From the NCBI GenBank assembly GCA_026210745.1, contig CP110632.1:62001-126000 (forward strand): DNA of 64,000 nt, read 5' to 3'. Both the position numbers and the translations under genes were made by a program. Origin of the DNA: Exobasidium rhododendri (taxonomy: Eukaryota; Basidiomycota; Exobasidiomycetes; Exobasidiales; Exobasidiaceae). Below, one piece after another: positions 52,320 through 62,029 of this stretch (the first letter of the stretch is position 1; every line of letters begins with the position of its first letter). The notes under the pieces are model-generated. The model was not told the origin of the DNA, made no database searches, and saw only the letters and a program-made list of their open reading frames with translations.

Positions 52320-52576
52320 TCGGGACTGTATCCTGTTCGCGCTGTCAACTTCGTATGTCGAATATGAGTTATTCCGGTCATTATACAATCAATTTGTCGG
52401 TTCCGCGCAAACATTGAATATTATCCTTTCCGCGCGATGGCCTTGGAATACACGCTGCATTAAACACCCGCTAAGCCTCCTCTCCGCCTCCCCTGACGTT
52501 CATTATTGGAGACCACGTCTTTCCCTCTTTTTTCTCCTTCTCCCTCCTCCTCGCCCACCATATCTGATACATCACC

Positions 52577-53032
52577 ATGTCAAACTTGAGATGTCTCTTA
52601 GTCGTTGCCGTCACTCTGCTTAACCTTGTCGCAGCCCGACCTGACGTGCCGCATCCTCACGATCCGACCAGTCAATCGACTAAAGACTGCATACTTCTGA
52701 ATGTTCTCGCTATGAGGGACGTTAGTGACACACACAAATACGCAAAGGTGGCCACTCTCACTCCGAGGAATCAATTCAGCGACCAAGGCCTTTACACTAT
52801 CACAAATAGTGAGGGCGGCGACACAATACGATTGAAGGCCGATCCTACCCTACACGGCACAGTCAACGTCTTTGCTTTCACCGTGATCGGCGGTCAACAC
52901 GACGACAAGAGGATGTTCTGGCTTGCAGGTGGGGACGAGTGCCAGGTACCGGGAGCATTCGAGCACACGATCGACACTTCCATCGTGCAAGTCTACAGGA
53001 AAGACCCTTCCCCATTAATCGTCAAAGCTTGA
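52577..53032 (+). CDS. Small secreted protein, tandem family type A
   Basis: 151 aa. Signal peptide about 1-21 (LLNLVAARP), then a His/Asp/Pro-rich stretch (PHPHDP) before the first Cys in TKDCILL. MRDVSDTHKYAKV, RNQFSDQGLYTI, RLKADPTLHGTVNVFAF, then RMFWLAGGDECQVP and IVQVYRKDPSPLIVKA, a tail about 8 residues longer than usual. The THKYxxV block matches the 56089 gene (NTHKYTVV). No clear TATA box. Confidence 0.85.
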   Translation: MSNLRCLLVVAVTLLNLVAARPDVPHPHDPTSQSTKDCILLNVLAMRDVSDTHKYAKVATLTPRNQFSDQGLYTITNSEGGDTIRLKADPTLHGTVNVFAFTVIGGQHDDKRMFWLAGGDECQVPGAFEHTIDTSIVQVYRKDPSPLIVKA

Positions 53033-53439
53033 GTGAGCTGCTTGGTGTATGGCATCACTTCATCTGTTTTTACTTGCAAGCAGAATCTGGGCGTCAACAG
53101 CTTTGCGGCTTTGTAATCAACCTTCGCGCTGAGCCTTGTTTTTCGCTGAATTCCTTCTCATTGAGGATGATTGTTGCCCGCGGTGACTCTGTCGTATCTC
53201 CGAATCAAATGACCATGAAACAAAGAGACGCCAACTCCGCCTTCTGCTCCGCTTTGCCCCGGAGAGTATCGTGCCACTCTATCTTCAGCGCTACAGCCTA
53301 GCAGGCTCATCGCTTGCTACTTTTTTTCTTCACCTCTCTTACCCTCGACGATTCGCACACCCACACACCCTCTCCACACATAGTCGTTGTCGTTATCATC
53401 TCTGTCATTCCTTCTCTCCTTCTCTGACGCGCGTCCACC

Positions 53440-53922
53440 ATGAGGCACTTTCAATCTCTCTTCGTCGCTGTTGCCGGATTACTTGCCCTGACTGCGATGA
53501 CGTTGGCCGTCCCCACTGGCTCATTTACGAATGCACCTGACGCAGAACATATCCTCGCAAAGAGGTTGTTCCCAGTAAATGGGGACTTGCAGAAATGCAA
53601 AGTCTTGGATGCTCAGGCCATGCGCGATGTTCGTAGTCCTGCCAAGTATACGCCTGGCCCTATTCTCTTCTCCAAGAACGGTTATACTCAAGGCGACTAC
53701 AAGATCACCATCGCCAACGGAAAGGACGTGAAGCTAGGGATGATGTCCCCATACGAAGGGAACAAAGGCATCGACAGCGCCTTTGTATTTAAAAGCAAGG
53801 CTGATCCAAGCTCCACCGTCATGTTCTGGCTCAAGGAGGGCCAACAGTGTGACGTCCAGAGCGAAGACGTGGCAAAGATCGATCTGAAAGCGGCTCAAGT
53901 GTTCCGGAAGAAGACGATATAG
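53440..53922 (+). CDS. Small secreted protein, tandem family type A
   Basis: 160 aa. Signal peptide about 1-24 (ALTAMTLAVP), a propeptide of about 17 residues ending in LAKR, then LQKCKVLDAQAMRDVRSPAKY. NGYTQGDYKITI, KLGMMSPYEGNKGIDSAFVFKS (the NVFxF block is altered to AFVFKS), VMFWLKEGQQCDVQ and AAQVFRKKTI. The acidic or Gly pair before the second Cys is replaced by Gln-Gln. Two Cys in the mature chain. Confidence 0.85.
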   Translation: MRHFQSLFVAVAGLLALTAMTLAVPTGSFTNAPDAEHILAKRLFPVNGDLQKCKVLDAQAMRDVRSPAKYTPGPILFSKNGYTQGDYKITIANGKDVKLGMMSPYEGNKGIDSAFVFKSKADPSSTVMFWLKEGQQCDVQSEDVAKIDLKAAQVFRKKTI

Positions 53923-54398
53923 CAACCGCGTCTACATTCGTCTCCCTTTCCTTGATCACTGCACTGTCGTACGAAATTTGTCCTTTCATTCCTGGCGGCA
54001 GTCGCTTCTTTGGTTCTGTGTATATCTCTTTGAATGAACGTACACTGTGAATGCTATAATCGTCTCGAGAAAGTAAGTAATAGAGCTATAAACTGCATGT
54101 CTACTACCTGTGAGAAGGAAGTCTGTTCTATTTTTGGAGGCCCGTCGACCGTCGATGGGAGGATGTTACCTCCTTCGAACTAAGAAGGGCAACGTTCATG
54201 CACCCTCACTGGACGCCCTCCTCGCCATTTTCCGCCTCCTCACGGGATGAACCTCTCGATCATCGCGTTGCTCTCTACGTGTGTATCCTATTGACGCTCT
54301 CCTACTTAAGCACGTCGCTCCCCTCACAGTTTAATATATTCTCTCCACCTTCATTCAGTATCTTACAAACCACCACACCCTACGAAATCATCTTCACT

Positions 54399-54875
54399 AT
54401 GCAACTGCACTCCTTTGTCTTTGCTGGCCTCTTCATGCTGCTCTCCAGCCAATCATGGACGACTGCCACGCCTGTTGCATCCCTCGACAGTAACGATGGT
54501 GCAGATCAGATGTCCAGCAGAGACCTTCTAGACAAACGAGGAGCAACACCTTGCAAAGACCTGGGCCCCACTTCGTATGCCGAGGTACAGAATCCTTCCA
54601 AGTTCAAGAACGTGGACGTGTTGAGCGAGAAAAACGGCTTCAAGCAAGGCCCTTACCATCTTGCCATCGCCAAGGAGCCGAATATGCGAACGACGATCCG
54701 TTTGGAGTCGACCCCGGACTCTCGACGATCTCTCGCCGTCTTCAAGTTTGAAAAGTCGAACAATCCAAGTTCGTTTATCATGTTCTGGCTCGCTTCGGGT
54801 CAGTCGTGCCAGATTCCCGACGGCTTCATCGACTTGATTGACCACGAGAGCGTGCAGGTCCTTCAGAAGATCTGA
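54399..54875 (+). CDS. Small secreted protein, tandem family type A
   Basis: 158 aa from MQLHSFVFAGLFMLL; the frame is open upstream to 54198 without a second signal core. Signal peptide ends near TTATP; a propeptide of about 20 residues closes with LLDKRG; then ATPCKDLGPTSYAEVQNPSKF, NGFKQGPYHLAI, NNPSSFIMFWLASGQSCQIP and GFIDLIDHESVQVLQKI. It is the best partner of the 34544 gene in block 1. The 476-bp spacer before it is the longest in the A run; CTACTTAAG near 54302 is a weak TATA candidate. Confidence 0.85.
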   Translation: MQLHSFVFAGLFMLLSSQSWTTATPVASLDSNDGADQMSSRDLLDKRGATPCKDLGPTSYAEVQNPSKFKNVDVLSEKNGFKQGPYHLAIAKEPNMRTTIRLESTPDSRRSLAVFKFEKSNNPSSFIMFWLASGQSCQIPDGFIDLIDHESVQVLQKI

Positions 54876-55248
54876 CGCTAGTTCTCTCTCTCTACATAAA
54901 GTGATCACTGCCATGTATACCTTCGCTCTTTTGTCTGAAAGGAGTATTAATACTTGCACCGTTTCAGGTATGATCGATTATTCCCCCTCGTTAAAGTCCC
55001 GCACCCCTTAGCGGAATTAGTACGCCGTTCCCCCGTGCTGCCACGCGTTCATACTCTTTTTTTCTCCCCGCCACTCCACGCCTACACGGGGGACTCCGCA
55101 CACCCCTTGAAGTGAGTTTCACCTTCTTGGCCGATCAAGGCCAGATCTGCAGGCTTCAGGATATATAAGTACGTACATCTGCCCTCTTTCCCTCTTCTCA
55201 ACCTCCATATTCTCTCACCACATTTTTCCCCTCACTGATCGAACTACC

Positions 55249-55725
55249 ATGAAGCACCTGCATCTTCCCTCCTTCGCCGTCGCTGGACTGCTCTACCTAC
55301 TAGGCATACACGTCACGACCTTTGCAGCACCCACTGAGCCTCTCTCCGATGATGTAATCTCAGGAGGCGCTCTAACGAAGAGACTCGGATCGGCTCCTCA
55401 ATGGCAAAAGTGCCAAGTGCTCAACACGCAAGCGATGCACGACGTCCTTGACTCTTCGCTGTACACGCCAGTCTTCATCTTAAGGGCAGAGACGCAATTC
55501 ACAGGCGGTCCTTATCAGACTGTATTTGACGGGAAGTCTTTGCAGCTAAAGGCGTCGAACAGTGCGCTCACTCCGGTCAACGTCTTCTCCTTCGGCACAG
55601 CCAACAACCGTGCGGTGCCGATCATGTTCTGGCTGGCTCGAGGTCAGGAATGTCGCGTGCCGGACGACCTCCTCTCCCGTATTGATCGCTCAAGAGTGCA
55701 GACGTACAAGAAGATCGTAAAGTAG
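55249..55725 (+). CDS. Small secreted protein, tandem family type A
   Basis: 158 aa. Signal peptide about 1-26 (IHVTTFAAP), propeptide ending in LTKRLG at about residue 45, then WQKCQVLNTQAMHDVLDSSLY. LRAETQFTGGPYQTV, LQLKASNSALTPVNVFSF, IMFWLARGQECRVP and LLSRIDRSRVQTYKKIVK follow the type A consensus closely. TATATAAG at 55162-55169 lies about 80 nt before the ATG. Its first-Cys block resembles that of the 53440 gene (QKCKVLDAQAMRDV). Confidence 0.87.
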   Translation: MKHLHLPSFAVAGLLYLLGIHVTTFAAPTEPLSDDVISGGALTKRLGSAPQWQKCQVLNTQAMHDVLDSSLYTPVFILRAETQFTGGPYQTVFDGKSLQLKASNSALTPVNVFSFGTANNRAVPIMFWLARGQECRVPDDLLSRIDRSRVQTYKKIVK

Positions 55726-56088
55726 GAAAGCAGAGCAGGCCAGTTCGCTAGGTGACCTTACAAGCGACTTTTCTCGACCCCCCTCCTTCCATTCCGCATT
55801 ATTCGTCATTTGTAGTACTGCAGTGTTTAGCTTAGCGTTTAATATTATATCCCTGATCCCCCTGACGGAGCCGGGACACGCTCCTACCACAGCCTCAATT
55901 CCTGCTTTGGGCGCCGAATTCTGACTCCACCTTTCATGAGACTAGTTCCGGCTCCTTCATGAGGAGGGTTCATGACTACATCCTCCAGAAAACTCTGTCC
56001 ACTACATAAGTCCAGCTGTTCTCTCTGTCTCCATCTCGCCCTCTCCCACACAAAAACCCCTCCGTCGACTTCTACTTCAATCTTGACA

Positions 56089-56604
56089 ATGAGATATACT
56101 CCTCTCCCCATCCTCGCCTTTACTGTTCTTCTGGTCCTACCAGCAATGGCGGCCGCTGCACCCGTCGGCTCCTCCAGTGGCGACTCTCGCGCCAACAGCG
56201 GCTCTGGTGCTAGTACCGGCGGCAAGTCTGATGGTGATCGTGGCGATCCAGACCTAGAAGGACGAGCGATTCGCCGCATTCCACAAGATTGTGTCCTCCT
56301 GAATCAAGCAGCCATCAACGACGTCCACAACACACACAAGTACACCGTAGTCTCCCATCTCAGCCAAGACAACTCATACAGCAACGACCCCTACACTCTC
56401 TACATTGCAGAGGCACAAGACTACGACTTGATCGCCAAACGAACGGCAAAAAGCTCCGTCAACGTCTTTGCATTTGTCAAGAAGGACACGCCGTCTGTCC
56501 CGATCATGTTCTGGCTGGCAAGAGGCGAATCTTGTCGGATCCCAGACAAATTCACGGATCTGATCGATGCGCAAAAGGACATTCAGGTCTACAAGAAGAA
56601 CTAG
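56089..56604 (+). CDS. Small secreted protein, tandem family type A
   Basis: 171 aa, the longest member. Signal peptide about 1-24 (VLPAMAAAAP), then an unusually long, Ser/Gly/Asp-rich propeptide (about 35 residues) ending in RAIRRIP before the first Cys at QDCVLL. NTHKYTVVSHL, NSYSNDPYTLYI, SSVNVFAF, IMFWLARGESCRIP and IQVYKKN. ACATAAG near 56004-56010 is a TATA candidate. The low-complexity propeptide looks like a local expansion. Confidence 0.86.
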   Translation: MRYTPLPILAFTVLLVLPAMAAAAPVGSSSGDSRANSGSGASTGGKSDGDRGDPDLEGRAIRRIPQDCVLLNQAAINDVHNTHKYTVVSHLSQDNSYSNDPYTLYIAEAQDYDLIAKRTAKSSVNVFAFVKKDTPSVPIMFWLARGESCRIPDKFTDLIDAQKDIQVYKKN

Positions 56605-56968
56605 TCAGCGCGCAGGACATTTTCCGTAGAACTTCTCGACTGGATGTGGCTATGTCTCCCTAATATATACATTGCCTGAACCTGTGCCCTCTCTACGCAT
56701 TGCTGTGCCAAGATCGTCGGACATTCAAGGGGAAAAGCCGTGCCATCTTGGCGCGGATGGTGGCTTTGTCGCTGACATTCTTTCCCTTTCCTGTCCACTC
56801 CGCTTCACCGCCACGTCATCCACTTATATGAGGAGAAAGAGAGAGGCCGCTCCTTTACATCTTTATAAAGCCGCTCTTGCTCATCCCACTTCTGTCCCCC
56901 CCACACTTCACTTTCCATCCCTCGATCCCCCTCTCAACGTATCCACTCCATCCTCATCGATCCGAGCA

Positions 56969-57442
56969 ATGAGACTCAATTTTCTACCCTCCTTCGCCCT
57001 GACTCTCTCCCTCGCCGTTTTTTCCTCTTTTACTGAGGCCAGCCCCACATCCCTCGACTCCTCTCGAGATCTGCTTACTAAGCGCCAAATCTATGAGCGC
57101 CCATGCGTGCCACTCGACCAACAAGCACGAAGAGACGTCGTGAACACGGCACTCTACAAGAAGGTCATCACGCTCGGTGGCTCGCCTAGCTTTGGAAACG
57201 GTTACCGACTCACTGTAGATTACGCTGGCACGACACAAGCTCAGCCTAAAGTGACTATCGAAGCGGAAGATGATGCTCCTTCTCGCGTCAACGTGTTTCA
57301 ATTCTATACTGAAGGATCGAGTCATTCTTCCTACGTCATGTTCTGGATTGCAAGAGGCGATTCTTGCGTCATTCCGGATAAGTACTACTATCTGTACGAA
57401 TTGGAGCAGGCAGACGTCTATGCGCAGCTCGCAGGCAGGTGA
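56969..57442 (+). CDS. Small secreted protein, tandem family type A
   Basis: 157 aa from MRLNFLPSFALTLSL; the frame is open upstream to 56672. Signal peptide ends near FTEASP; dibasic LLTKRQI; ERPCVPLDQQARRDVVNTALY; NGYRLTV; a TIEAEDDAPSRVNVFQF block; VMFWIARGDSCVIP (Ile after Trp); and a Tyr-rich KYYYLYELEQADVYAQL. CTTTATAAAG at 56861-56870 is the TATA box. It is the last gene of the array, convergent with the Ppo gene 178 bp away. Confidence 0.86.
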   Translation: MRLNFLPSFALTLSLAVFSSFTEASPTSLDSSRDLLTKRQIYERPCVPLDQQARRDVVNTALYKKVITLGGSPSFGNGYRLTVDYAGTTQAQPKVTIEAEDDAPSRVNVFQFYTEGSSHSSYVMFWIARGDSCVIPDKYYYLYELEQADVYAQLAGR

Positions 57443-57619
57443 AAGTGACTTCCACATGGTGAGAGAAGGGAGAAAGTGCGCGACAGTGAAGGAGACCAAG
57501 CTGTGCTCACTGCCCCATTCCTATCATATCAGTGTACAGATTGTATTACGGACACGCTCCATGTACACATGCATCGGAAGAGGGAAGGAGTGTGTGTACC
57601 ATTTAAACGAGGAGGTGGA

Positions 57620-60276
57620 TTACTCGTCATACTCAATCACCAGCGACGACGGTACGGGACCCTCTCTGCAGGCGTTGTCCAGATAGAGGTACACCCGAGC
57701 CGCGTCATGATTGTGACCCAAATCTTCGTGAACCTTGATGAACGAGCCGCTTTGTCCCTTTGCCCTGCGTAGTCCATTGAGCTTGAACACCTCCCGCAGC
57801 ATCGAGACAATCGACGGAGCGACCAGTCGTGCACCAAAGCAGAAGTGAATGCCGATGCCCAGTAAGATGTACAGCTTCTTGTCTCGAGTGGGGTCCATTC
57901 GTTGTGGGTCAGGAAAGACGGCCGGATCGAGGTGTGCTTTCGCAATGCCGATGATGAGTCGCTCGCCTGCCTTGATGTGGACCTGACGATCAGGTCCATC
58001 CTGCACCGTCACATCCGTGCTGGCCACACGGGGAAGACCAGGCACGATCCCACTCAGTCGCATCCCTTCCCACACCCACATCTCCATCTCCCGTTCTGCC
58101 TCTTCATCATCGCGATGGGCGAGCTCGACCAGTCTCGTCTTTGCATACTCGTTTTCCGGCTTCAGGAACAGATCCAGGAGGAGTCCACTCTGCTGTGTGA
58201 TGTTGCCTGCGATCGGGAGCATCGTGCCTAGTAGACTGGCCACCGCTTTGTCGGTAGGAATCTTCTTCTCGGCAATCGTGTGATAGAGGTGGTGCGCCGC
58301 TGCACTCATCTCGAAGCTGGTCCCCTTGGCCAGGTAGTCGGACACTCTCTCCTTGACGCCGGAAGCCGTGCCCAGGCGAGTTTCCAGGATCTTGCGCATG
58401 AGAGGCCCAAATTCCTCTGCGGCCGATCGAAGAAGCCAGCCTGCAGACGGCACCACATCGAAAGACGAGAAGATGAAGAGCGCAACAAGCATGGCGTGCA
58501 ATTCAAAGGGGGAGATCAGCCCGTGAGGAGTGGCCTTGGTCTTCAACGGGATGGCATATCGATCTGCAATCCAGAAGATGGGCACACGATTAAACACATC
58601 CCGGACAACGTTGATCTGCCGCCTTCCTTTGGGTCGATCGTATCCGAGGCTGCTCTCTGCAATCACCTTCCTCGTCCACTCGCGATAGTACGTGCGAACG
58701 TTGCTCTCAAAGCCAGGCTCAAAAAAGGCCTCGTGCATGTACTGCGAAGGAGGATCGTGCCGTGTGTGGTCGTCCCATCCGATGAAGAAGCCGGCGCGGG
58801 CGGTGAGGAGCTGCAGGTTGGCGTCGTAGAAGGTGCGGTACGTGTCACGATCGAGAAAGGCCTGCTTACACACGTCGTACGTATGCAGTCCATGCAGCTT
58901 GACCGCGCTCTCTGGTCGAGAAGTGTCGTACTTTTCGATGCTCTTGTTCTGTGTGAGAATCTCGCGCACTGCCTTGGGCGTGTAGAAGGGCAAGAGGCAG
59001 TAGCTGGACGTGCCTCTTCCCCAGGAATTTGGTAGTGCGCGCGAGAGGACGTGGCCAAGGAAGCCTCCATAGGCACCCGGTACAGGCGCGAGTTGCGACA
59101 TGCCCCAGTTGGTGAGCGTAGACGAGTTCAAGTCGTAGGTCAAGAATCGATCTCCACGGACGAGTGCCACTGCGTCGTCGAGGATGCCTCTTCCTACCGT
59201 GTGACCAGGCTGCACTCCACTGCCGGGAATGTTTGGCTTCGTCTCTTCTGCGAATAGCCCAGGATACAACTCCAATTGATCAATGTGACTGTACAGCTTC
59301 TCGGCAGACGACGCAATCTCCACATCCGAATTCCACTCTTCAAACGAGGTAAAAGGCGCCAGGTTGAGGTAATTGCGAAACTCGTTCATCGTGCAGACGT
59401 TGAACGTGTTCCTGGCCTGCAGCATCGACATGATCTCAATCACCTTCATGCTGCTCGGTGTGCTTCGTGCTCCAAAGGCGTGTGCCGGCTCCTCGATGCA
59501 GTCCTTGATCAGTTCGCCCAGCTCGTGATTGTCAAAGCGACCGTCTGCTCCTCGTTCAAGTCCGCCAAACGTCCATTTGCTCGGCGGCACACTGTCCAGG
59601 GCAATCTTGTGCTTCTTGACCATCATCATAAACTCCATTGGGCCGACCTCGTCAATCTCCTTTCCAGGACAGTCATGCTTGATCAACTCCTCCATCCACT
59701 TTTCATCCGCAGCAGACAGCGTGGCGTGCCAGTGGTAGAGGACGTTGAATTCACACGAGACTTGATTGCCTGTCCCGCGCTCCAGTCGAGTGCCGTCGAG
59801 GCCCTTAATCTCCTTGCCCAGCTCCAAGTGCCAGTCTGTATTGGATCGCACCGTGTTCAGGATCGCACTGACATAGTCGGTCAGGACGACTTTGGCGAAG
59901 AAGGCGACGTTGACGTTTCTGGCGAGCTGAAAAATGTCGTTGTCCTGCCACTTTTGCTGCTTCTCGTCCAGTCCCTCCCACGGCTTGTACTTGCCACTCT
60001 CATTTACATCCAGCAGACGCTCGGCAATGTGATTGTGGTGTCGCGAAAAGAGGAGCAGGCACGCCACCACACCGGGTGGCATCATCATGATCCGTTCAGA
60101 GGCAATCGTGTCCGGGTGGATTCGTCCTTGCTGGAAAGTACGTACTCCATCCTGCTCCGCCTGATTGTTGCCGTAGAGCGTGGAGAGGTCGACGTAGCTG
60201 GAGGTGGTGTTGATCCACGGTCGTGCATGATCCGTTTGGAAGCATTCCTAAGAGAGAGAGAGAGAGAGGGGGGGGA

Positions 60277-60335
<59 letters not shown>

Positions 60336-61226
60336 AGAGGGACTACAGTGAGCATGTGCTTTTCCTCCTCCTTAAAGAACTTCTCACATGAATGACAATC
60401 GTGGCAAAGCTGAAGAACATCCTGTTGAGACCAGCCTTGTGCTCTTTAAAGTCACGCCGTCTCAAGAGCTGATCGAAGACCAACTCTGGATCAGGCAGGT
60501 AGGGCGACTTGGGAGTGAGGGGCGGCACCGTTCGTGTGTACGGTTGTCCTGCTGCGCCTACAGTAGGATTGTTGATGACGTTGCCACTTCCATCTGCCGT
60601 GCGATAACGGGTCTGCGGTCCAACAGTTGTGCCAGGAGCTGTGCGAGGAGACAGATTTAGAGAGTAGGCTGGGGAGAGATGCGACGTCCTACTCACGATG
60701 AGGCATGTCCTTCCAGAGCATCTAAAGAGCGGTAGACACAACTCGATGAATAGCCTGCGTCAATGGCACTCCCTCTACATCATGATGCACACTCACCCCA
60801 ATGAAGCCATCGCTGATCGTGTGGCTCAAACCTGAGTTGGAAGGAAGCGACTGCAGCATGCTGACCCCATGTTCGAGAAGCAGATCACGATCGTTCATTG
60901 GCTCGCCTGGCAGGGAGGAAAGAGTGTCAGTGAACTTGTCTTAGTGTATCCTTGCGAGGTGAAGCTCTTGGTCACCCACCTTTTGCCAAGTCCTTCAAGG
61001 CGTGCGCCAGAGTGAGGGCATCCTTTCCCTTCAGATGGAGGAGATCGTGGATGACAGAAGTGTCTTTCACTTCCTTGACGGCGGCGGCCTCGTCATCCGT
61101 CATGCCATCGAGTGCATTCGTTGGCTTACGCTTGATCGTGCCGATGATCTGCCAGGATTACGAGGTGAGCTGTGGACTGCTTAAGTTAGTCTATACCTCG
61201 CTCACCTTTGAAATTTGGCCTGGCAT
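57620..61226 (-). CDS. Ppo-type fatty-acid dioxygenase/P450 (linoleate diol synthase-like, psi-factor producing oxygenase)
   Basis: Six exons join to 1067 aa, the usual Ppo length: 61226-61206, 61148-60980, 60906-60797, 60721-60697 (25-nt micro-exon), 60638-60388 and 60247-57620. The N-terminal half is an animal-peroxidase/COX-like domain: PHPPGTTVGPQTRYRTADGSGN, a distal-His block IVIHECFQT built across the last intron, TSSYVDLSTLYGNNQ and the catalytic Tyr/proximal His in NVLYHWHATLS. The C-terminal half is P450-like, with E-x-x-R in WEGMRLS and the Cys ligand in GIHFCFGARL. Such enzymes oxygenate linoleic or oleic acid and rearrange the hydroperoxide, giving oxylipins that steer sporulation and host interaction. 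Minus-strand TATAAGG lies near 61270. Confidence 0.93.
60250..60340. repeat. (GA)n / (CT)n microsatellite inside a Ppo intron
   Basis: About 90 bp of almost pure GA on the plus strand, with one G-rich interruption. It fills the 3' half of the last Ppo intron (60387-60248) and runs directly into the TAG acceptor, so on the coding strand it forms the polypyrimidine tract. The intron is 140 nt, about twice the usual length here. Confidence 0.9.
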
Positions 61227-62029
61227 GATGGTGATGTTGTCGTATGAAGAGCAGGAAAGGAGGCCCTCAACCTTATAAAGCTCGGTCTTCAGCGGCCCCC
61301 GTCCATGCCTCTCTCGCCAGCAGAGTAATGCATGGACTGTGATTGGGCCAGTCGGACACTGTCATCATATTTGCGGCAGAAGACGAGTAAGAACAACATT
61401 AATAAGAGAAAGCCTTCGGGGTAATATTCGACGTCATCTCGCTACGAAAGGGAGGGGAGAGTCTCTCGTCCAAGGAAATGCCGCTTGATGTGGTCTGTAG
61501 TGCGCTTTCCAGACATGCAAGGCAAGCAATGATATTGTCCCGTCGAGGGCAGCACAGTCATTTGTTGCAACGCTCGGGGCTTGCCCATACAGATAACGGA
61601 TTTCACAAGCAAAAAAGACAAGACGGGCAGCACGCATCCTTTAGCTTGAGATCCAAACAACAAAATGAAAAATGATAATCCAAATTTGGCCGCCTCCTCT
61701 CCAAGCAAAAAGATTTCGATTCTCCTGCACGAGATAGCGTTGAACTTTATTTACTGGCCCGCGCTAGAGAGAAAGTGTTGGGCTTTTGCGTTGTCCTATG
61801 AGCTGCACCTCACAGGGCTGCGCACCACGCAACGGCCTGTTCAAGTTTTCCCCTGTCGCTTCGTTGGCTTCGTTGAGCGATGGCAGAAAGCGGCGCGGAG
61901 GGCACCGAGTGTAGCTCTGCAGGGTTTCCAAGGGTGGGGACACCAGACGAGGCCGTCCTCGTACCAGGTTGACACGCGAATAGGAGGAATTTTGGCTTCT
62001 GCACCCATCCCTCTCCGCACCCCATACTC
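61227..62029. promoter_or_regulatory. Divergent intergenic region, Ppo / DUF2235
   Basis: This 803-bp region contains the TATA box of the Ppo gene near 61270-61280 (about 45 nt before its ATG). No clear TATA box is seen for the DUF2235 gene. Open frames of up to 122 codons overlap on both strands and lack domains. Confidence 0.5.

Larger units (their letters stand above)
45072..57442 (+). repeat. Tandem gene array, block 2 (W-[LI]-x5-C secreted family)
   Basis: Fourteen intact, intronless, plus-strand genes in type order B, B, B, then eleven A, with one unrelated Ser-rich gene (47900) at the B/A border. Spacers within the A run are 257-476 bp; those among the B genes and around the Ser-rich gene are 367-598 bp. 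The spacers hold TATA boxes for about half the genes, pyrimidine-rich leaders before the ATG and 3' ends; I found no remnants or transposons in them. Intergenic lengths and orientation fit growth by unequal crossing-over. Confidence 0.82.

Noticed and set aside
45072-57442. Array read as a CRISPR-like or satellite repeat
   Set aside because: The repeated unit is a diverged protein-coding gene with its own promoter; there are no short identical repeats with spacers.
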